A stretch of 64,000 nt of DNA from Oceanospirillaceae bacterium (GTDB taxonomy: Bacteria; Pseudomonadota; Gammaproteobacteria; Pseudomonadales; Balneatricaceae), in contig JABGSN010000046.1 of assembly GCA_018647765.1 (NCBI GenBank), positions 1 through 64,000 of the forward strand, given 5' to 3'. This document shows, piece after piece, positions 18,198-27,437 of the stretch. A model generated the notes under the pieces. It was not told the origin of the DNA. It saw nothing but the letters and a program-made list of their open reading frames with translations, and did not search any database. Numbering within the stretch: the stretch's first letter is position 1; each line of letters starts with the position of its first letter. The translations under genes were made by a program, and so were the position numbers.

Positions 18198-18473
18198 ATG
18201 GCGAGTATTAACATTTCTTATCCCCATCAACGCACATTACAGGAAGCCAGAGAGGCGGCGCAAACCTTTGCTGGCAAATTACAGGCAAAACTGGGTGTAG
18301 AAAGCCGCTGGCAAGATAACACCTTATTACTCGAACGCACAGGCGTCAATGGCGCTATGAGCCTGTCTGAAGGCCTGGTAGAAGTGGATCTAACTTTGGG
18401 CATGATGCTGACCCCGATGAAGGGTCAGATTGAGACCGAAATCAATAAGCAGCTAGCGCGCTATTTGGCGTAG
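18198..18473 (+). CDS. Polyhydroxyalkanoic acid system family protein (PHA_gran_rgn)
   Basis: A 91-residue cytosolic protein with a basic N-terminal half and a core resembling the PHA-granule-region family (SINISYPHQRTLQEAREAA near the start, then LTLGMMLTPMKGQIETEI). In pseudomonads members lie near the PHA synthase or phasin genes and hslVU, as here. Its biochemical role is not established; the PHA synthase genes are not in this window. The gene is convergent with hslU, with a 41-base gap. Confidence 0.8.
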   Translation: MASINISYPHQRTLQEAREAAQTFAGKLQAKLGVESRWQDNTLLLERTGVNGAMSLSEGLVEVDLTLGMMLTPMKGQIETEINKQLARYLA

Positions 18474-18514
18474 ATGGTGGCGTGGCCTGGCCTAAAATAG
18501 CGCACCGCAGCCAG

Positions 18515-19840
18515 CTATAGAATGTACCGGCTCAGGTCTTGGTCTTTAGCGAGGTCCTTGAGGTTGTTGTCCACATAGGCCTGGTTGATAACCACTTTGG
18601 CGCCGTCAGCAAGGTTGGCGGTGAAGGAAAGGTCCTCAAGTAAGCGCTCTAACAAGGTGTGCAAACGTCGAGCACCTATGTTTTCGGTGCTCTCATTTAC
18701 TTCGTAGGCCAGTTCGGCTAACCGGGTCACACCGTCTTTACTAAACTCTAACTCCACCCCTTCTACGCCCATCAATGCTTGATACTGCTGTGTTAGTGAG
18801 TAGTTGGGTTCGGTAAGAATACGGGCAAAGTCTTCTGGTCGTAGCGCTTTGAGTTCCACTCGAATTGGTAAGCGACCTTGAAGTTCTGGAATCAAGTCGG
18901 AAGGTTTAGCCACATGGAAGGCGCCAGAGGTGATAAACAAAATGTGATCGGTTTTCACCATGCCGTATTTAGTGGTCACGGTACAGCCTTCAATGAGGGG
19001 CAATAAATCACGTTGCACGCCTTCCCTAGACACATCACCGCTACCGCCTTCTTGTTTCTTGGCGATTTTGTCAATTTCGTCCAAGAACACAATGCCGTTT
19101 TGTTCGACTGCTTCTAGGGCTTGCTGCTTGAGGTCGTCCTCTTTGATCAGACCTGCGGCTTCTTCATCTTGTAACTGTTTTAAGGCGTCGGATATGTTTA
19201 GCTTACGAGTCTGTTTTTTGTCTTTGCCCATATTGGCAAACAAGCCTTGTAGCTGGTTAGTCATGTCTTCCATGCCAGGAGGTGCCATGATCTCCACGCC
19301 CATGGGTGTGGCAGACATTTCGATCTCAATCTCCTTGTCATTGAGCTGACCTTCGCGCAGTTTTTTGCGGAACACTTGTCGAGTGCCAGATTCCTTGTTG
19401 TCGGCTTGGTCGTCGGCACCACGAGCAGGTGGCAGTAATACATCTAAAATACGCTCTTCGGCTCGGTCGGCGGCGGTGTTGGCAACCTTAATCATGGCAT
19501 CTTCGCGCAGCATTTTCATGGCGGTTTCCATGAGGTCACGAATGATGGACTCCACGTCACGGCCTACGTAGCCGACTTCGGTAAATTTAGTGGCTTCAAT
19601 TTTAATAAAGGGTGCGTGAGAGAGTTTGGCTAAACGGCGAGCAATTTCGGTTTTACCTACCCCCGTAGGTCCGATCATCATAATATTTTTGGGTGCAATC
19701 TCGGCGCGCATGTTGGGTTCGAGTTGCATGCGACGCCAGCGGTTGCGCAGGGCAATGGCCACCGCACGTTTTGCATCATGTTGGCCAATAATGTGGTTGT
19801 CGAGTTGGCTGACAATTTCAGCAGGAGTCAAATGAGACAT
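18515..19840 (-). CDS. hslU: ATP-dependent protease ATPase subunit HslU
   Basis: A 441-residue AAA+ unfoldase that feeds substrates to HslV. It has Walker A GPTGVGKT (about 57-64), the pore-loop region [14 protein letters not shown], an inserted I-domain (about 110-240), Walker [10 protein letters not shown] and a C-terminal ENIGARRL sensor-2 segment ending in SRYIL, the tail that docks on HslV. It is the second gene of hslV-hslU (9-base gap). Members of this operon are commonly heat-shock induced, and rpoH is also in the window. Confidence 0.97.
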   Translation of the reverse strand: MSHLTPAEIVSQLDNHIIGQHDAKRAVAIALRNRWRRMQLEPNMRAEIAPKNIMMIGPTGVGKTEIARRLAKLSHAPFIKIEATKFTEVGYVGRDVESIIRDLMETAMKMLREDAMIKVANTAADRAEERILDVLLPPARGADDQADNKESGTRQVFRKKLREGQLNDKEIEIEMSATPMGVEIMAPPGMEDMTNQLQGLFANMGKDKKQTRKLNISDALKQLQDEEAAGLIKEDDLKQQALEAVEQNGIVFLDEIDKIAKKQEGGSGDVSREGVQRDLLPLIEGCTVTTKYGMVKTDHILFITSGAFHVAKPSDLIPELQGRLPIRVELKALRPEDFARILTEPNYSLTQQYQALMGVEGVELEFSKDGVTRLAELAYEVNESTENIGARRLHTLLERLLEDLSFTANLADGAKVVINQAYVDNNLKDLAKDQDLSRYIL

Positions 19841-19849
19841 AGTTCGGCC

Positions 19850-20392
19850 TTATGAATTACTTTGAGCATCAAGCTCAATGGTTTCGATGGTGGTTTGGTG
19901 GTTGGTGAAGACACAAATATTGGCGGCTATATTGAGGCTTTTTTCAACAATTTCTTGTGCCGATAGCTCGGTGTTGTCCTGTAAGGCGGAAGCGGCAGCT
20001 TGTGCATAATTGCCACCCGAACCAATGGCAATAAGGCCGTGTTCTGGTTCTATAACATCACCAGTGCCGCTAATGATAAGGGAGGCTTCTTCGTTGGCAA
20101 CTACTAACATGGCTTCTAATTTGCGCAGCGCACGGTCACTGCGCCACTCTTTGGCAAGCTCTACGGCGGAGCGAACGAGTTGGCCATGGTGCTTTTCTAG
20201 CTGGTTTTCAAAGCGTTCGAATAAAGTGAAGGCGTCGGCGGTGCCACCGGCAAATCCGGCGATTACTTTGTCGTGGTAAAGGCGGCGCACTTTACGGGCG
20301 TTACCCTTCATTACCGTGTTGCCAAGGGATACTTGGCCGTCACCCCCCAAAACAACTTGGTTGCCGCGGCGTACAGATACAATAGTGGTCAT
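19850..20392 (-). CDS. hslV: ATP-dependent protease peptidase subunit HslV
   Basis: A 180-residue N-terminal-nucleophile peptidase, homologous to proteasome beta subunits. After Met removal Thr2 ([10 protein letters not shown]) is the catalytic nucleophile; the conserved [10 protein letters not shown] and [10 protein letters not shown] segments follow. It forms a double hexamer capped by HslU rings and is encoded immediately before hslU. Confidence 0.97.
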   Translation of the reverse strand: MTTIVSVRRGNQVVLGGDGQVSLGNTVMKGNARKVRRLYHDKVIAGFAGGTADAFTLFERFENQLEKHHGQLVRSAVELAKEWRSDRALRKLEAMLVVANEEASLIISGTGDVIEPEHGLIAIGSGGNYAQAAASALQDNTELSAQEIVEKSLNIAANICVFTNHQTTIETIELDAQSNS

Positions 20393-20486
20393 GTGTTAGT
20401 CCTAACGTGAATGGCCTGGCTTGGGTGACATACACAAGCCTGATTGTTTGTGGATGGGGTCAGATGGCCAAAATTCAAGCAGTAAC

Positions 20487-21062
20487 TTAGTTACTGGTCT
20501 TGTTGATACGAATGGACTCAATGCCTTGCTGAGCTAAAATGTCTTCGGCTTTGTTAAGGGTAGAACGATTGCTAAATGGCCCAATACGCACGCGATACCA
20601 AACCGAGCCGCCATCGGAGGTGGTTTTTTCGGCCACCACACTGGGCATGTTGAGTAAAATTAGCCGAGCTCTAAGGCGATCAGCATCGGCCAGGCGACGA
20701 AATGACCCGGCTTGTAGCAAGGTGTTGGTCTTTTTATTGGGGTCCTTGGGCGTAGACAGGTAGGCTTCAACTTTGCTTGGTGTTACTTGGCTATCTGGCA
20801 GCAAGGTATAAAAATCGAAACTGTCAGTGTTTTCGGGGGCCGATGGGGCCTTTTTTGCCGCCTTGCTAGAGGTGGTTTTTGCGGTGGTTTTTTCTGCCAC
20901 CACTTGGCTGGCTTTAGTATCATCAGGTTGTTGAGATAGCATCAACAAACCAACTACAAAAGCAATACTCACTAGCAACGTAAACACCATAACAAAACGT
21001 GAAACAGCAGGTTTATGCTGTTTCTTTTTAGCTTTGCGTTTGGCGTAGTCGTGGGGTGCCAC
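20487..21062 (-). CDS. SPOR-domain membrane protein (FtsN-like)
   Basis: A 191-residue protein with a basic cytosolic N-terminus, one transmembrane helix (about 23-43), a Lys/Ala/Thr-rich periplasmic linker and a C-terminal SPOR domain (about 110-188; QAGSFRRLADAD and VRIGPFSNRS) that binds denuded peptidoglycan at the septum. It sits between argS and hslV as in Pseudomonas, where the protein is annotated as FtsN-like. The start is a GTG located 2 bases after the argS stop. Confidence 0.88.
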   Translation of the reverse strand: MAPHDYAKRKAKKKQHKPAVSRFVMVFTLLVSIAFVVGLLMLSQQPDDTKASQVVAEKTTAKTTSSKAAKKAPSAPENTDSFDFYTLLPDSQVTPSKVEAYLSTPKDPNKKTNTLLQAGSFRRLADADRLRARLILLNMPSVVAEKTTSDGGSVWYRVRIGPFSNRSTLNKAEDILAQQGIESIRINKTSN

Positions 21063-21064
21063 GC

Positions 21065-22822
21065 TTACATTTGCTCCGGTGCATCAACACCCAACAGCTG
21101 CAGGCCGTTGGCCATTACTTGACGGGCGGCCATACATAGGCACATACGGGCGTTACGTAATTCGGCATCATCAATGACCATGCGATGGGCGTTGTAGTAG
21201 CTATGAAAGTTACTGGCTAGATCTTTAAGGTAATGTGCCACTTGGTGTGGCTCATGGTGGGTGGCCGCATTGGCAATCACCTCTGGGTACAACTCAATCT
21301 GCTGCATTAAATCGATTTCGGCTGTTTCTGAGAGCTTGTGCAGTTGGGCTAGGCCTTGGTTTTGGTCCCACGCCATGTCTTTTTCGGCTAATTTACGGAT
21401 CAAAGTGCAGATGCGTGCATGGGCGTATTGGATGTAATACACTGGGTTGTCTTTACTTTCCGACTTAGCTAATTCTAGGTCAAAGTCCATATGCTGCTCG
21501 GCTTTGCGGGTGACGTAAAAGAAGCGAGAGGCATCTTTGCCTACTTCGTCGCGTAATTCACGCAAGGTGACAAAAGAGCCACTACGAGTGGACATTTGTA
21601 CGCGTTCTTGGCCCCGATACAAAATAGCAAACTGCACCAATTTAACGACCAAACGCGCGGGATCGATGCCGAGGGCTTGGAGTGCGGCTTTAACCCGTGT
21701 GATGTAACCGTGGTGGTCTGCGCCCCAAACGTTAATCACCGTGTCCATACCACGCTCGAATTTATTTAAGTGATAGGCAATGTCGGAGGCAAAGTAGGTG
21801 GTTTGGCCGTTGTCCCGTTTGACGACTCGATCTTTGTCATCACCAAAGTCGGTGGAACGGAACCACAATGCTCCACCATCTTCATAGACGTTGCCTTGTG
21901 CTTGTAGCTTGGCGATAGCGCGTTCCACCTGTTCACCTTGGTCAAGGCTACGCTCGGAAAACCAATTTTCAAAATCGACACCAAAGCCGTGTAGGTCATG
22001 CTTTATGTCGTCACGAATTGAATCGAGACCGGCATCAAAGATCAAGCCATAGTCTTCAGCACCGAGTAGGTTTTGGGCACGCTCGATGAGGTCGTCAATA
22101 TGCTTTTCTTTGTCACCTTCTGGGGCATCGGCATGTAGGTCTGCAATAACAGAGGTCGCGCGATGTTTTAACCGCTCACCCGCTTGCTTGTGCAGTTGCT
22201 TGGCAATGTCATTAACGTAATCACCTTGATAGCCGTTGCTTGGAAATACAATGTCTTCGCCCGTTTGTTGGAGGTAACGCAACCAGACACTGGCTGCCAA
22301 AATGTTCATCTGTCGACCAGCGTCATTGACGTAGTATTCACGTTGTACGTCATAACCCGCAGCGGCTAACAAATTGGAAACACTGGCACCGTATGCCGCC
22401 CCACGCCCATGGCCTACGTGGAGTGGGCCCGTGGGATTTGCGGAGACAAATTCAACTTGAATTTTGTGGCCTTGGCCAGCGTTATTGCGGCCATATGCGT
22501 CGGCTGCAGCCAGGACTTTGCCAACCACGGCTTGGGTGGCGTCTTGGCTAATAAAGAAGTTAATAAAGCCTGGGCCTGCAATTTCGGTTTTAACCACCGT
22601 CGGTGATGGTGGTAAGTGATTACAAATTAACTCGGCAATATCGCGCGGTTTACGGCGTGCGGCCTTGGCTAAGGTTAAGGCTACATTGCTGGCTAGGTCG
22701 CCATGGGTTTTGTCGCGGGTATTGTCGATGTTGATGTTAGCGACAAGGTTAGTGTCAAAATCGCCGCTGGTTTTAAGGGCGTCGATGGCTTGTTGAATTA
22801 GGTCGGCAATGTGTTGCTTCAT
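21065..22822 (-). CDS. argS: Arginyl-tRNA synthetase
   Basis: A 585-residue class Ia synthetase charging tRNA-Arg. It has an N-terminal Add-1 domain (about 1-105), the HIGH signature as HVGHGRG (GPLHVGHG), a KMSKS-like loop MSTRSG, and a C-terminal anticodon-binding domain ending in LLGVDAPEQM. The frame is open to 22861, but the ATG at 22822 (MKQHIADLI) matches the family start better than the 13-residue extension. Confidence 0.96.
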   Translation of the reverse strand: MKQHIADLIQQAIDALKTSGDFDTNLVANINIDNTRDKTHGDLASNVALTLAKAARRKPRDIAELICNHLPPSPTVVKTEIAGPGFINFFISQDATQAVVGKVLAAADAYGRNNAGQGHKIQVEFVSANPTGPLHVGHGRGAAYGASVSNLLAAAGYDVQREYYVNDAGRQMNILAASVWLRYLQQTGEDIVFPSNGYQGDYVNDIAKQLHKQAGERLKHRATSVIADLHADAPEGDKEKHIDDLIERAQNLLGAEDYGLIFDAGLDSIRDDIKHDLHGFGVDFENWFSERSLDQGEQVERAIAKLQAQGNVYEDGGALWFRSTDFGDDKDRVVKRDNGQTTYFASDIAYHLNKFERGMDTVINVWGADHHGYITRVKAALQALGIDPARLVVKLVQFAILYRGQERVQMSTRSGSFVTLRELRDEVGKDASRFFYVTRKAEQHMDFDLELAKSESKDNPVYYIQYAHARICTLIRKLAEKDMAWDQNQGLAQLHKLSETAEIDLMQQIELYPEVIANAATHHEPHQVAHYLKDLASNFHSYYNAHRMVIDDAELRNARMCLCMAARQVMANGLQLLGVDAPEQM

Positions 22823-22899
22823 GGCAGTGTACGGGCTTCTAAAAAGGTTAAATAAGGCCACAAAATGGGCTTTGGGTGTTGTGCGCGGGTAAGAGGTGA

Positions 22900-25095
22900 T
22901 TATCCCAGTTCTTGCGGGTCTATGTCTAGACTCCAGCGGATTTTACGTGCACCAGGATGCTGATCCAGTCGGGCGCATAATTGCTGTAATAGTTGCTGTA
23001 ACCGTTTTCGATTGGGGTGCTGTAATTGCAATTGGGCGCGGTAAAAATGCGCTCGGCGAGCCATGAATGCGGGCATAGGCCCAAACATCAATAAAGAGCG
23101 TGTTAGGTGGGCCAATGTTGGGTCTTGTACCTGCTGTGCTAGCCAATGCAACAAGGTGAAGGCGTGGTTGGCATCTTTGGCCTGGGCGTGAAATAACGCC
23201 ATGTGACCTAGTGGCGGGAGGCCACTTTGTTGGCGGCTGGCCAACTCTTGTTGGGCAAAGGCGTTGTAACCCTTTGTTACCAACAGGTCTATGGTGGGAT
23301 GGTCGGCTTGGTAGGTTTGAATAACGGCCGTACCAGGAATATTTTCACGCCCCGCTCGACCTGCGGTTTGTACCAGCAGTTGTGCTAGTTTTTCTGGGCC
23401 ACGAAAGTCGCTACTAAAGAGGCTGGCGTCGGCATCCAAAATGGCCGCCAGAGTGACCTTTGGGAAATGGTGACCTTTGGCCAGCATTTGTGTGCCCAAT
23501 AGCAGGCAGGGGCCGCCGGCATGAACCTGCGCAAGCATGGTTTCTAAGCTGCCTTTGTTGCGCGTGGTGTCACGGTCGATTCGATAGACCGGCGTATTTG
23601 GGAACAGGCTTTGTAACTGCTCTTCCGTGCGTTCGGTGCCTTGACCAAGGGGTTTGAGTTGATGACTATTGCATTGAGGGCAGTGTAAATAAACCGGTTG
23701 TTGGTGTTCGCAGTGGTGACAATGTAAACGCGGCGGTCTTCGATGTAAGGTCATGTTGGCGTCGCAGGCCGGGCATTGGGCCGTTTGGCCACACGACTGA
23801 CATTGTAAGCTGGGCGCAAAGCCACGACGGTTAAGCATGAGCAATACTTGATGACCCAGTTCGAGCTGTATGCCCACCATGTCTTTTAACTGTTGAGAAA
23901 TACCCGCTTGTTGTGGCTGGTTACGTAAATCAATCACTTCATAACGCTGGTTGCTAGCGCCGCCTGCTCGCTGTGTTAGTAACCATTGTTGAAACCGACC
24001 ACGGCTGACATTGGCAAGGCTTTCCAAAGATGGCGTTGCGGAACCTAGCACAATAGGGATGTGGGCATCTGCTGCACGTTTAATGGCTAAGTCGCGACCG
24101 TGGTAACGAAACCCTTCTTGCTGCTTATAGGCTTGGTCGTGTTCTTCATCAATGATGATTAAGCCCAATTTTGGGATCGGCGTAAACAGCGCTGATCGGG
24201 TGCCAATAATAATGTCGGCTTGCCCTAAATTGGCTTGTTGCCAGGCATTTAAGCGTTGATGTTCAGTCAGTCCTGAGTGTAACGCTAAAACCCTGTTGTT
24301 AAAGCGTGCTTCAAGGCGCTGTAGTAATTGCGGTGTCAGGCCTATTTCGGGCACCAACAACAAAATACGTTGGCCTTTTTCAAGCACATCGGCCATGGCT
24401 TGCAGGTATACTTCGGTTTTGCCACTACCCGTGACGCCGTTGATTAAGTGGCAGCTAAAGCTGTGGTGCGCGGAAGCTAGATGAGCCACCACTGCCGCCT
24501 GTTCTGCATTAAGGTCTAAGGGTTGTTGAGACAGTTGTAAACGCACCGTTTGAGGTTGTGGCTGGCTAGTGCTGAGCCACTGTTTTTCGATAAACGGTTT
24601 GAGTTGGCTGGGTTTGATGTTTTGTTTTTTTAACTGGTCCAAATTGAAGGCCGGCGCCAAGCCTTGCAACTGTTGCCAAAGGGCCTGTTGTTTATGGGCG
24701 CGGCCAAAATCTGGGTCAATGTCGGCTAACGTCCAATTGAGTTGAACTAACTGGTTAGGTTTGGCCTGACGTAGTTTTGCGGGTAACAAATGCATGAGCG
24801 CATCACCCAAGGGGTATTGGTAATACTCGGCCGCCCAAAGGCCAAGTTGCCATAGTGCGGGCGGCAATAAGTTGGTGCTATCGAGGTAGTCTATAACGGG
24901 TTTAATTTTGTTAGCATCGAAGGTCGTGGCGTCACTCATTCCTACTATTAAGCCCACCCGTTCGCTGCGACCAAAAGCCACCCGCACACGTAAACCTATG
25001 GTTGGTGCGGGCACTGAGTCACTTGCTGTCAACGGCAAGTAAGTAAACTCTTGGCGCAGGCCAGTAGCGAGAACAATATGGAGGTATTTGGGCAC
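22900..25095 (-). CDS. priA: Primosomal protein N' (replication restart helicase PriA)
   Basis: A 731-residue superfamily 2 helicase that reloads the replisome at stalled forks. It has an N-terminal 3'-DNA-binding domain (1-110), Walker A GVTGSGKTE, a DEEH box, and a zinc-binding domain with eight Cys (pairs CQSC, CPAC, CHHC, CPQC) inserted in the helicase core, followed by GTQMLAKGHHFP and QTAGRAGR. The start codon is GTG. It is divergent from rpmE, a conserved neighbour. Confidence 0.97.
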   Translation of the reverse strand: MPKYLHIVLATGLRQEFTYLPLTASDSVPAPTIGLRVRVAFGRSERVGLIVGMSDATTFDANKIKPVIDYLDSTNLLPPALWQLGLWAAEYYQYPLGDALMHLLPAKLRQAKPNQLVQLNWTLADIDPDFGRAHKQQALWQQLQGLAPAFNLDQLKKQNIKPSQLKPFIEKQWLSTSQPQPQTVRLQLSQQPLDLNAEQAAVVAHLASAHHSFSCHLINGVTGSGKTEVYLQAMADVLEKGQRILLLVPEIGLTPQLLQRLEARFNNRVLALHSGLTEHQRLNAWQQANLGQADIIIGTRSALFTPIPKLGLIIIDEEHDQAYKQQEGFRYHGRDLAIKRAADAHIPIVLGSATPSLESLANVSRGRFQQWLLTQRAGGASNQRYEVIDLRNQPQQAGISQQLKDMVGIQLELGHQVLLMLNRRGFAPSLQCQSCGQTAQCPACDANMTLHRRPPRLHCHHCEHQQPVYLHCPQCNSHQLKPLGQGTERTEEQLQSLFPNTPVYRIDRDTTRNKGSLETMLAQVHAGGPCLLLGTQMLAKGHHFPKVTLAAILDADASLFSSDFRGPEKLAQLLVQTAGRAGRENIPGTAVIQTYQADHPTIDLLVTKGYNAFAQQELASRQQSGLPPLGHMALFHAQAKDANHAFTLLHWLAQQVQDPTLAHLTRSLLMFGPMPAFMARRAHFYRAQLQLQHPNRKRLQQLLQQLCARLDQHPGARKIRWSLDIDPQELG

Positions 25096-25221
25096 GGTGA
25101 GTAGGGCACACTTTAATGCTGGGTAAGGGGCTTATGCTACACCAAAGTGGGCCTATATGGTTTGTTTTGCTTATTTAATGCCGCGATTAGCTGCTTTACA
25201 CCGGTGTGGGTTGGAAAAAGC

Positions 25222-25249
25222 TTGCTTATCTAACCCTGTCTGGTAAAAT
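25222..25249 (+). promoter_or_regulatory. Probable rpmE promoter
   Basis: An extended -10 (TGG-TAAAAT, 25241-25249) with a weak TTGCTT -35 and a 16-base spacer lies about 100 bases before rpmE. The leader includes a GCCGATTGTCGGC hairpin and a GAGG ribosome-binding site; whether it holds an L31 autoregulatory element is not clear. Confidence 0.5.
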
Positions 25250-25355
25250 TTCGCCTCTATTTTTATGGCTTGCCGATTGTCGGCCTGCCTATTTGACCGA
25301 TGCGGTGCTTGGCAATAGATCAAGTGGCGGCGTCATAACCCTGAGGTTATTCCCC

Positions 25356-25568
25356 ATGCAAAAAGACATTCATCCTAAGTATGAAGCAATCAAAGCCACG
25401 TGTTCTTGTGGCAACGTTGTAGAAACTCGTTCTACCCTATGCCAAGACATGCACATCGACGTATGTTCAGCGTGTCACCCGTTCTACACTGGCAAGCAGA
25501 AAGTTCTAGACGTTGGCGGCCGTATTGATCGCTTCAACAAGCGTTTTGGTACACGTACTACCAAGTAA
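25356..25568 (+). CDS. rpmE: 50S ribosomal protein L31 (zinc-binding type)
   Basis: A 70-residue L31 with the zinc Cys set C16, C18, C37 and C40 (plus C29), so it is the C+ form used when zinc is sufficient. The reading frame continues upstream to 25206, but the ATG at 25356 gives the universal start MQKDIHP and follows a GAGG site. It has its own terminator and stands alone between priA and the SulP gene. Confidence 0.97.
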   Translation: MQKDIHPKYEAIKATCSCGNVVETRSTLCQDMHIDVCSACHPFYTGKQKVLDVGGRIDRFNKRFGTRTTK

Positions 25569-25592
25569 TTGGTACTGCGCAAACCGCACGTT

Positions 25593-25620
25593 AAAAAAAC
25601 CCGCTAAGGCGGGTTTTTTT
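25593..25620 (+). terminator. Intrinsic terminator after rpmE
   Basis: AAAAAACCCGC-TAAG-GCGGGTTTTTTT ends in seven T on the plus strand and has a matching A-run, so it can also serve the convergent SulP gene. Confidence 0.9.
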
Positions 25621-25634
25621 ATGCCTGCAGATTG

Positions 25635-27350
25635 TTAATCTGCACAGCCCTCACATGTATGCTCAGCCAATAGCGTGTCTATAGTACTTAACGCGAGGGT
25701 TTTAGTTGCAAAAATGTGACGTTTGCCAATGGCGTTGAGGTGACCATTGCGGATAATGGGTTTGATCACCCGGCCGTTGGGGTTGCATATGTACAATCCG
25801 CCGCCCAAAGCGGTTAAGCGCTTGGCTTCATTGGCTAACAATTCCGTACCTGCCAAATCAATAAAGTTAATGCCACTGGCCACAATTAACACGTGTTTTT
25901 GCGAAATCGACATGAGTGTGGATTGCACATAGTCCACGGCCCCAAAAAATATTGAGCCGTTGATGCGGATAATTTTTAACGATTCACATTCAGGCAAGCC
26001 TGAGCGTTGCGCCGACACTAGTTTTTTAGCGCCTGTGCTACGCGCCATGGTAGTGATATTAGGCTTAGACGTGCGCCGTAAATACAGCACCAAAGACAGC
26101 AGTACGCCTAGGTAGATGGCAAATTCCATGGGTAACAATAGGGTGGCGCCAAAGGTGACGCCAAACACCATGGCTTCGTTTTTTCCGGCGCGATAAATGA
26201 TTTTTATGTGATGCCAATCGATTAGATTCCAGGCTACGACTAATAAAATAGCTGCCATGCTGGGCAAGGTGATAAACGCCGCTAAGGGTGCAAACAACAA
26301 TACAATAAGGGCTAAAAATATGGCTGCAAATAGTGCGGCTAAGGGGCTGGTAGCACCGGCCTCATAGTTAACTCCAGTACGGGTAAATGACCCAGAAGTG
26401 GCGTAACTGGAGGTGAAACTGCCGATAATATTGGATAACGACTGACCAATGAATTCTTGATTACCATCTATACGTTGGCCAGAACGAGTGGCCACAGAAC
26501 GGGCAATAGACACGGCTTCTACTAATCCCAAAAGGCCTAAGGCCATGGCACCAGGAGCGAGTTCTCTCAGTATGTCCCAGTCCATTAATGGAGCCGACAA
26601 TGGTGGTAGCTGGGAGGGAATTTCACCGACCAAGGCAATACTCTGGGCTGCTTGCCACGGAGTTAACAGCATCAATTGTGTGGCAAGGCTACCTACCACC
26701 ATAGCGATCAGCATGTTGGGCCACTTCTTACGCCAGCGTTTTACGCCAATTAAGGTGACGAGGGTGATGAGGGTAATCACCAAACTTGGCAAGTGGGTGG
26801 CGCTGATGTTTTTGCTGACGGCAATCCAGTTAACCATAAAGTTACCACTGGATGCCAAATCTAAACCTAATGAATTTTTAATTTGGCTGGTGGCAATAAC
26901 GACCGCTGCTCCAGAGGTAAACCCCACCACTACGGAGTGGGATACAAAGTTGACCAAGGTGCCCATACGGGCCAAGGACAGCAGCAATTGAAACAAACCG
27001 GCCATGAGCGTCAAACTAAGCACTAAGGTAATGTAGCTTGCAGAGCCAGCTTCTGCCAACGGGCTGATGGTGGTAAACACGACGATGGAGAGGGCCGCCG
27101 TGGGGCCAGAAATAAGGTGCCAAGACGACCCAAATAAAGCAGCGATAGTGGCTGGTACTATCGCTGCATATAAGCCGTATTCGGGTGGTAAGCCAGCAAT
27201 TAGCGCATAAGCCACACCTTGTGGCAGTACAATAATCGCCCCAGTCAGACCCGCCAACGCATCTTGCCGAGCGCTAGTCAGGGTGGTTTGTTTCGCCCAG
27301 CCTAAAAATGGCAAAAGCCTTAACAAAAAGTTGATGGTTATAACGGACAT
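25635..27350 (-). CDS. SulP family anion transporter with STAS domain
   Basis: About 571 residues. It has 10 or more membrane helices from about residue 30 to 420, including the SulP signature near the N-terminus (LAGLTGAIIVLPQGVAYALIAG) and PEYGLY, followed by a cytosolic STAS domain (about 460-560; INFIDLAGTELL). SulP proteins carry sulfate, bicarbonate or other anions; the substrate cannot be told from sequence. The frame opens at 27431, but the ATG at 27350 removes a 27-residue non-conserved extension. It begins 87 bases after the end of the ABC permease gene. Confidence 0.92.
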   Translation of the reverse strand: MSVITINFLLRLLPFLGWAKQTTLTSARQDALAGLTGAIIVLPQGVAYALIAGLPPEYGLYAAIVPATIAALFGSSWHLISGPTAALSIVVFTTISPLAEAGSASYITLVLSLTLMAGLFQLLLSLARMGTLVNFVSHSVVVGFTSGAAVVIATSQIKNSLGLDLASSGNFMVNWIAVSKNISATHLPSLVITLITLVTLIGVKRWRKKWPNMLIAMVVGSLATQLMLLTPWQAAQSIALVGEIPSQLPPLSAPLMDWDILRELAPGAMALGLLGLVEAVSIARSVATRSGQRIDGNQEFIGQSLSNIIGSFTSSYATSGSFTRTGVNYEAGATSPLAALFAAIFLALIVLLFAPLAAFITLPSMAAILLVVAWNLIDWHHIKIIYRAGKNEAMVFGVTFGATLLLPMEFAIYLGVLLSLVLYLRRTSKPNITTMARSTGAKKLVSAQRSGLPECESLKIIRINGSIFFGAVDYVQSTLMSISQKHVLIVASGINFIDLAGTELLANEAKRLTALGGGLYICNPNGRVIKPIIRNGHLNAIGKRHIFATKTLALSTIDTLLAEHTCEGCAD

Positions 27351-27437
27351 ACTGGGTCCAAAGCAATGAGGTCTATAGCGTATTGTAAAGCAAAAACCCT
27401 GCACTGGGTGGTACCAGTTGTGTGTTTGCAATGGGTT

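Noticed and set aside
17864-18214. 116-residue minus-strand reading frame
   Set aside because: It overlaps the lipoprotein gene, a terminator and AT-rich hairpins, has no ribosome-binding site and resembles no family.
22823-22861. ArgS extension beginning MALFNLF, identical to the FtsY N-terminus
   Set aside because: Seven shared residues between a non-conserved extension and FtsY are a coincidence; the ArgS family start is 13 residues later.
25206-25355. 50-residue N-terminal extension of L31
   Set aside because: L31 begins at MQKDIHP; the extension covers the promoter and leader.
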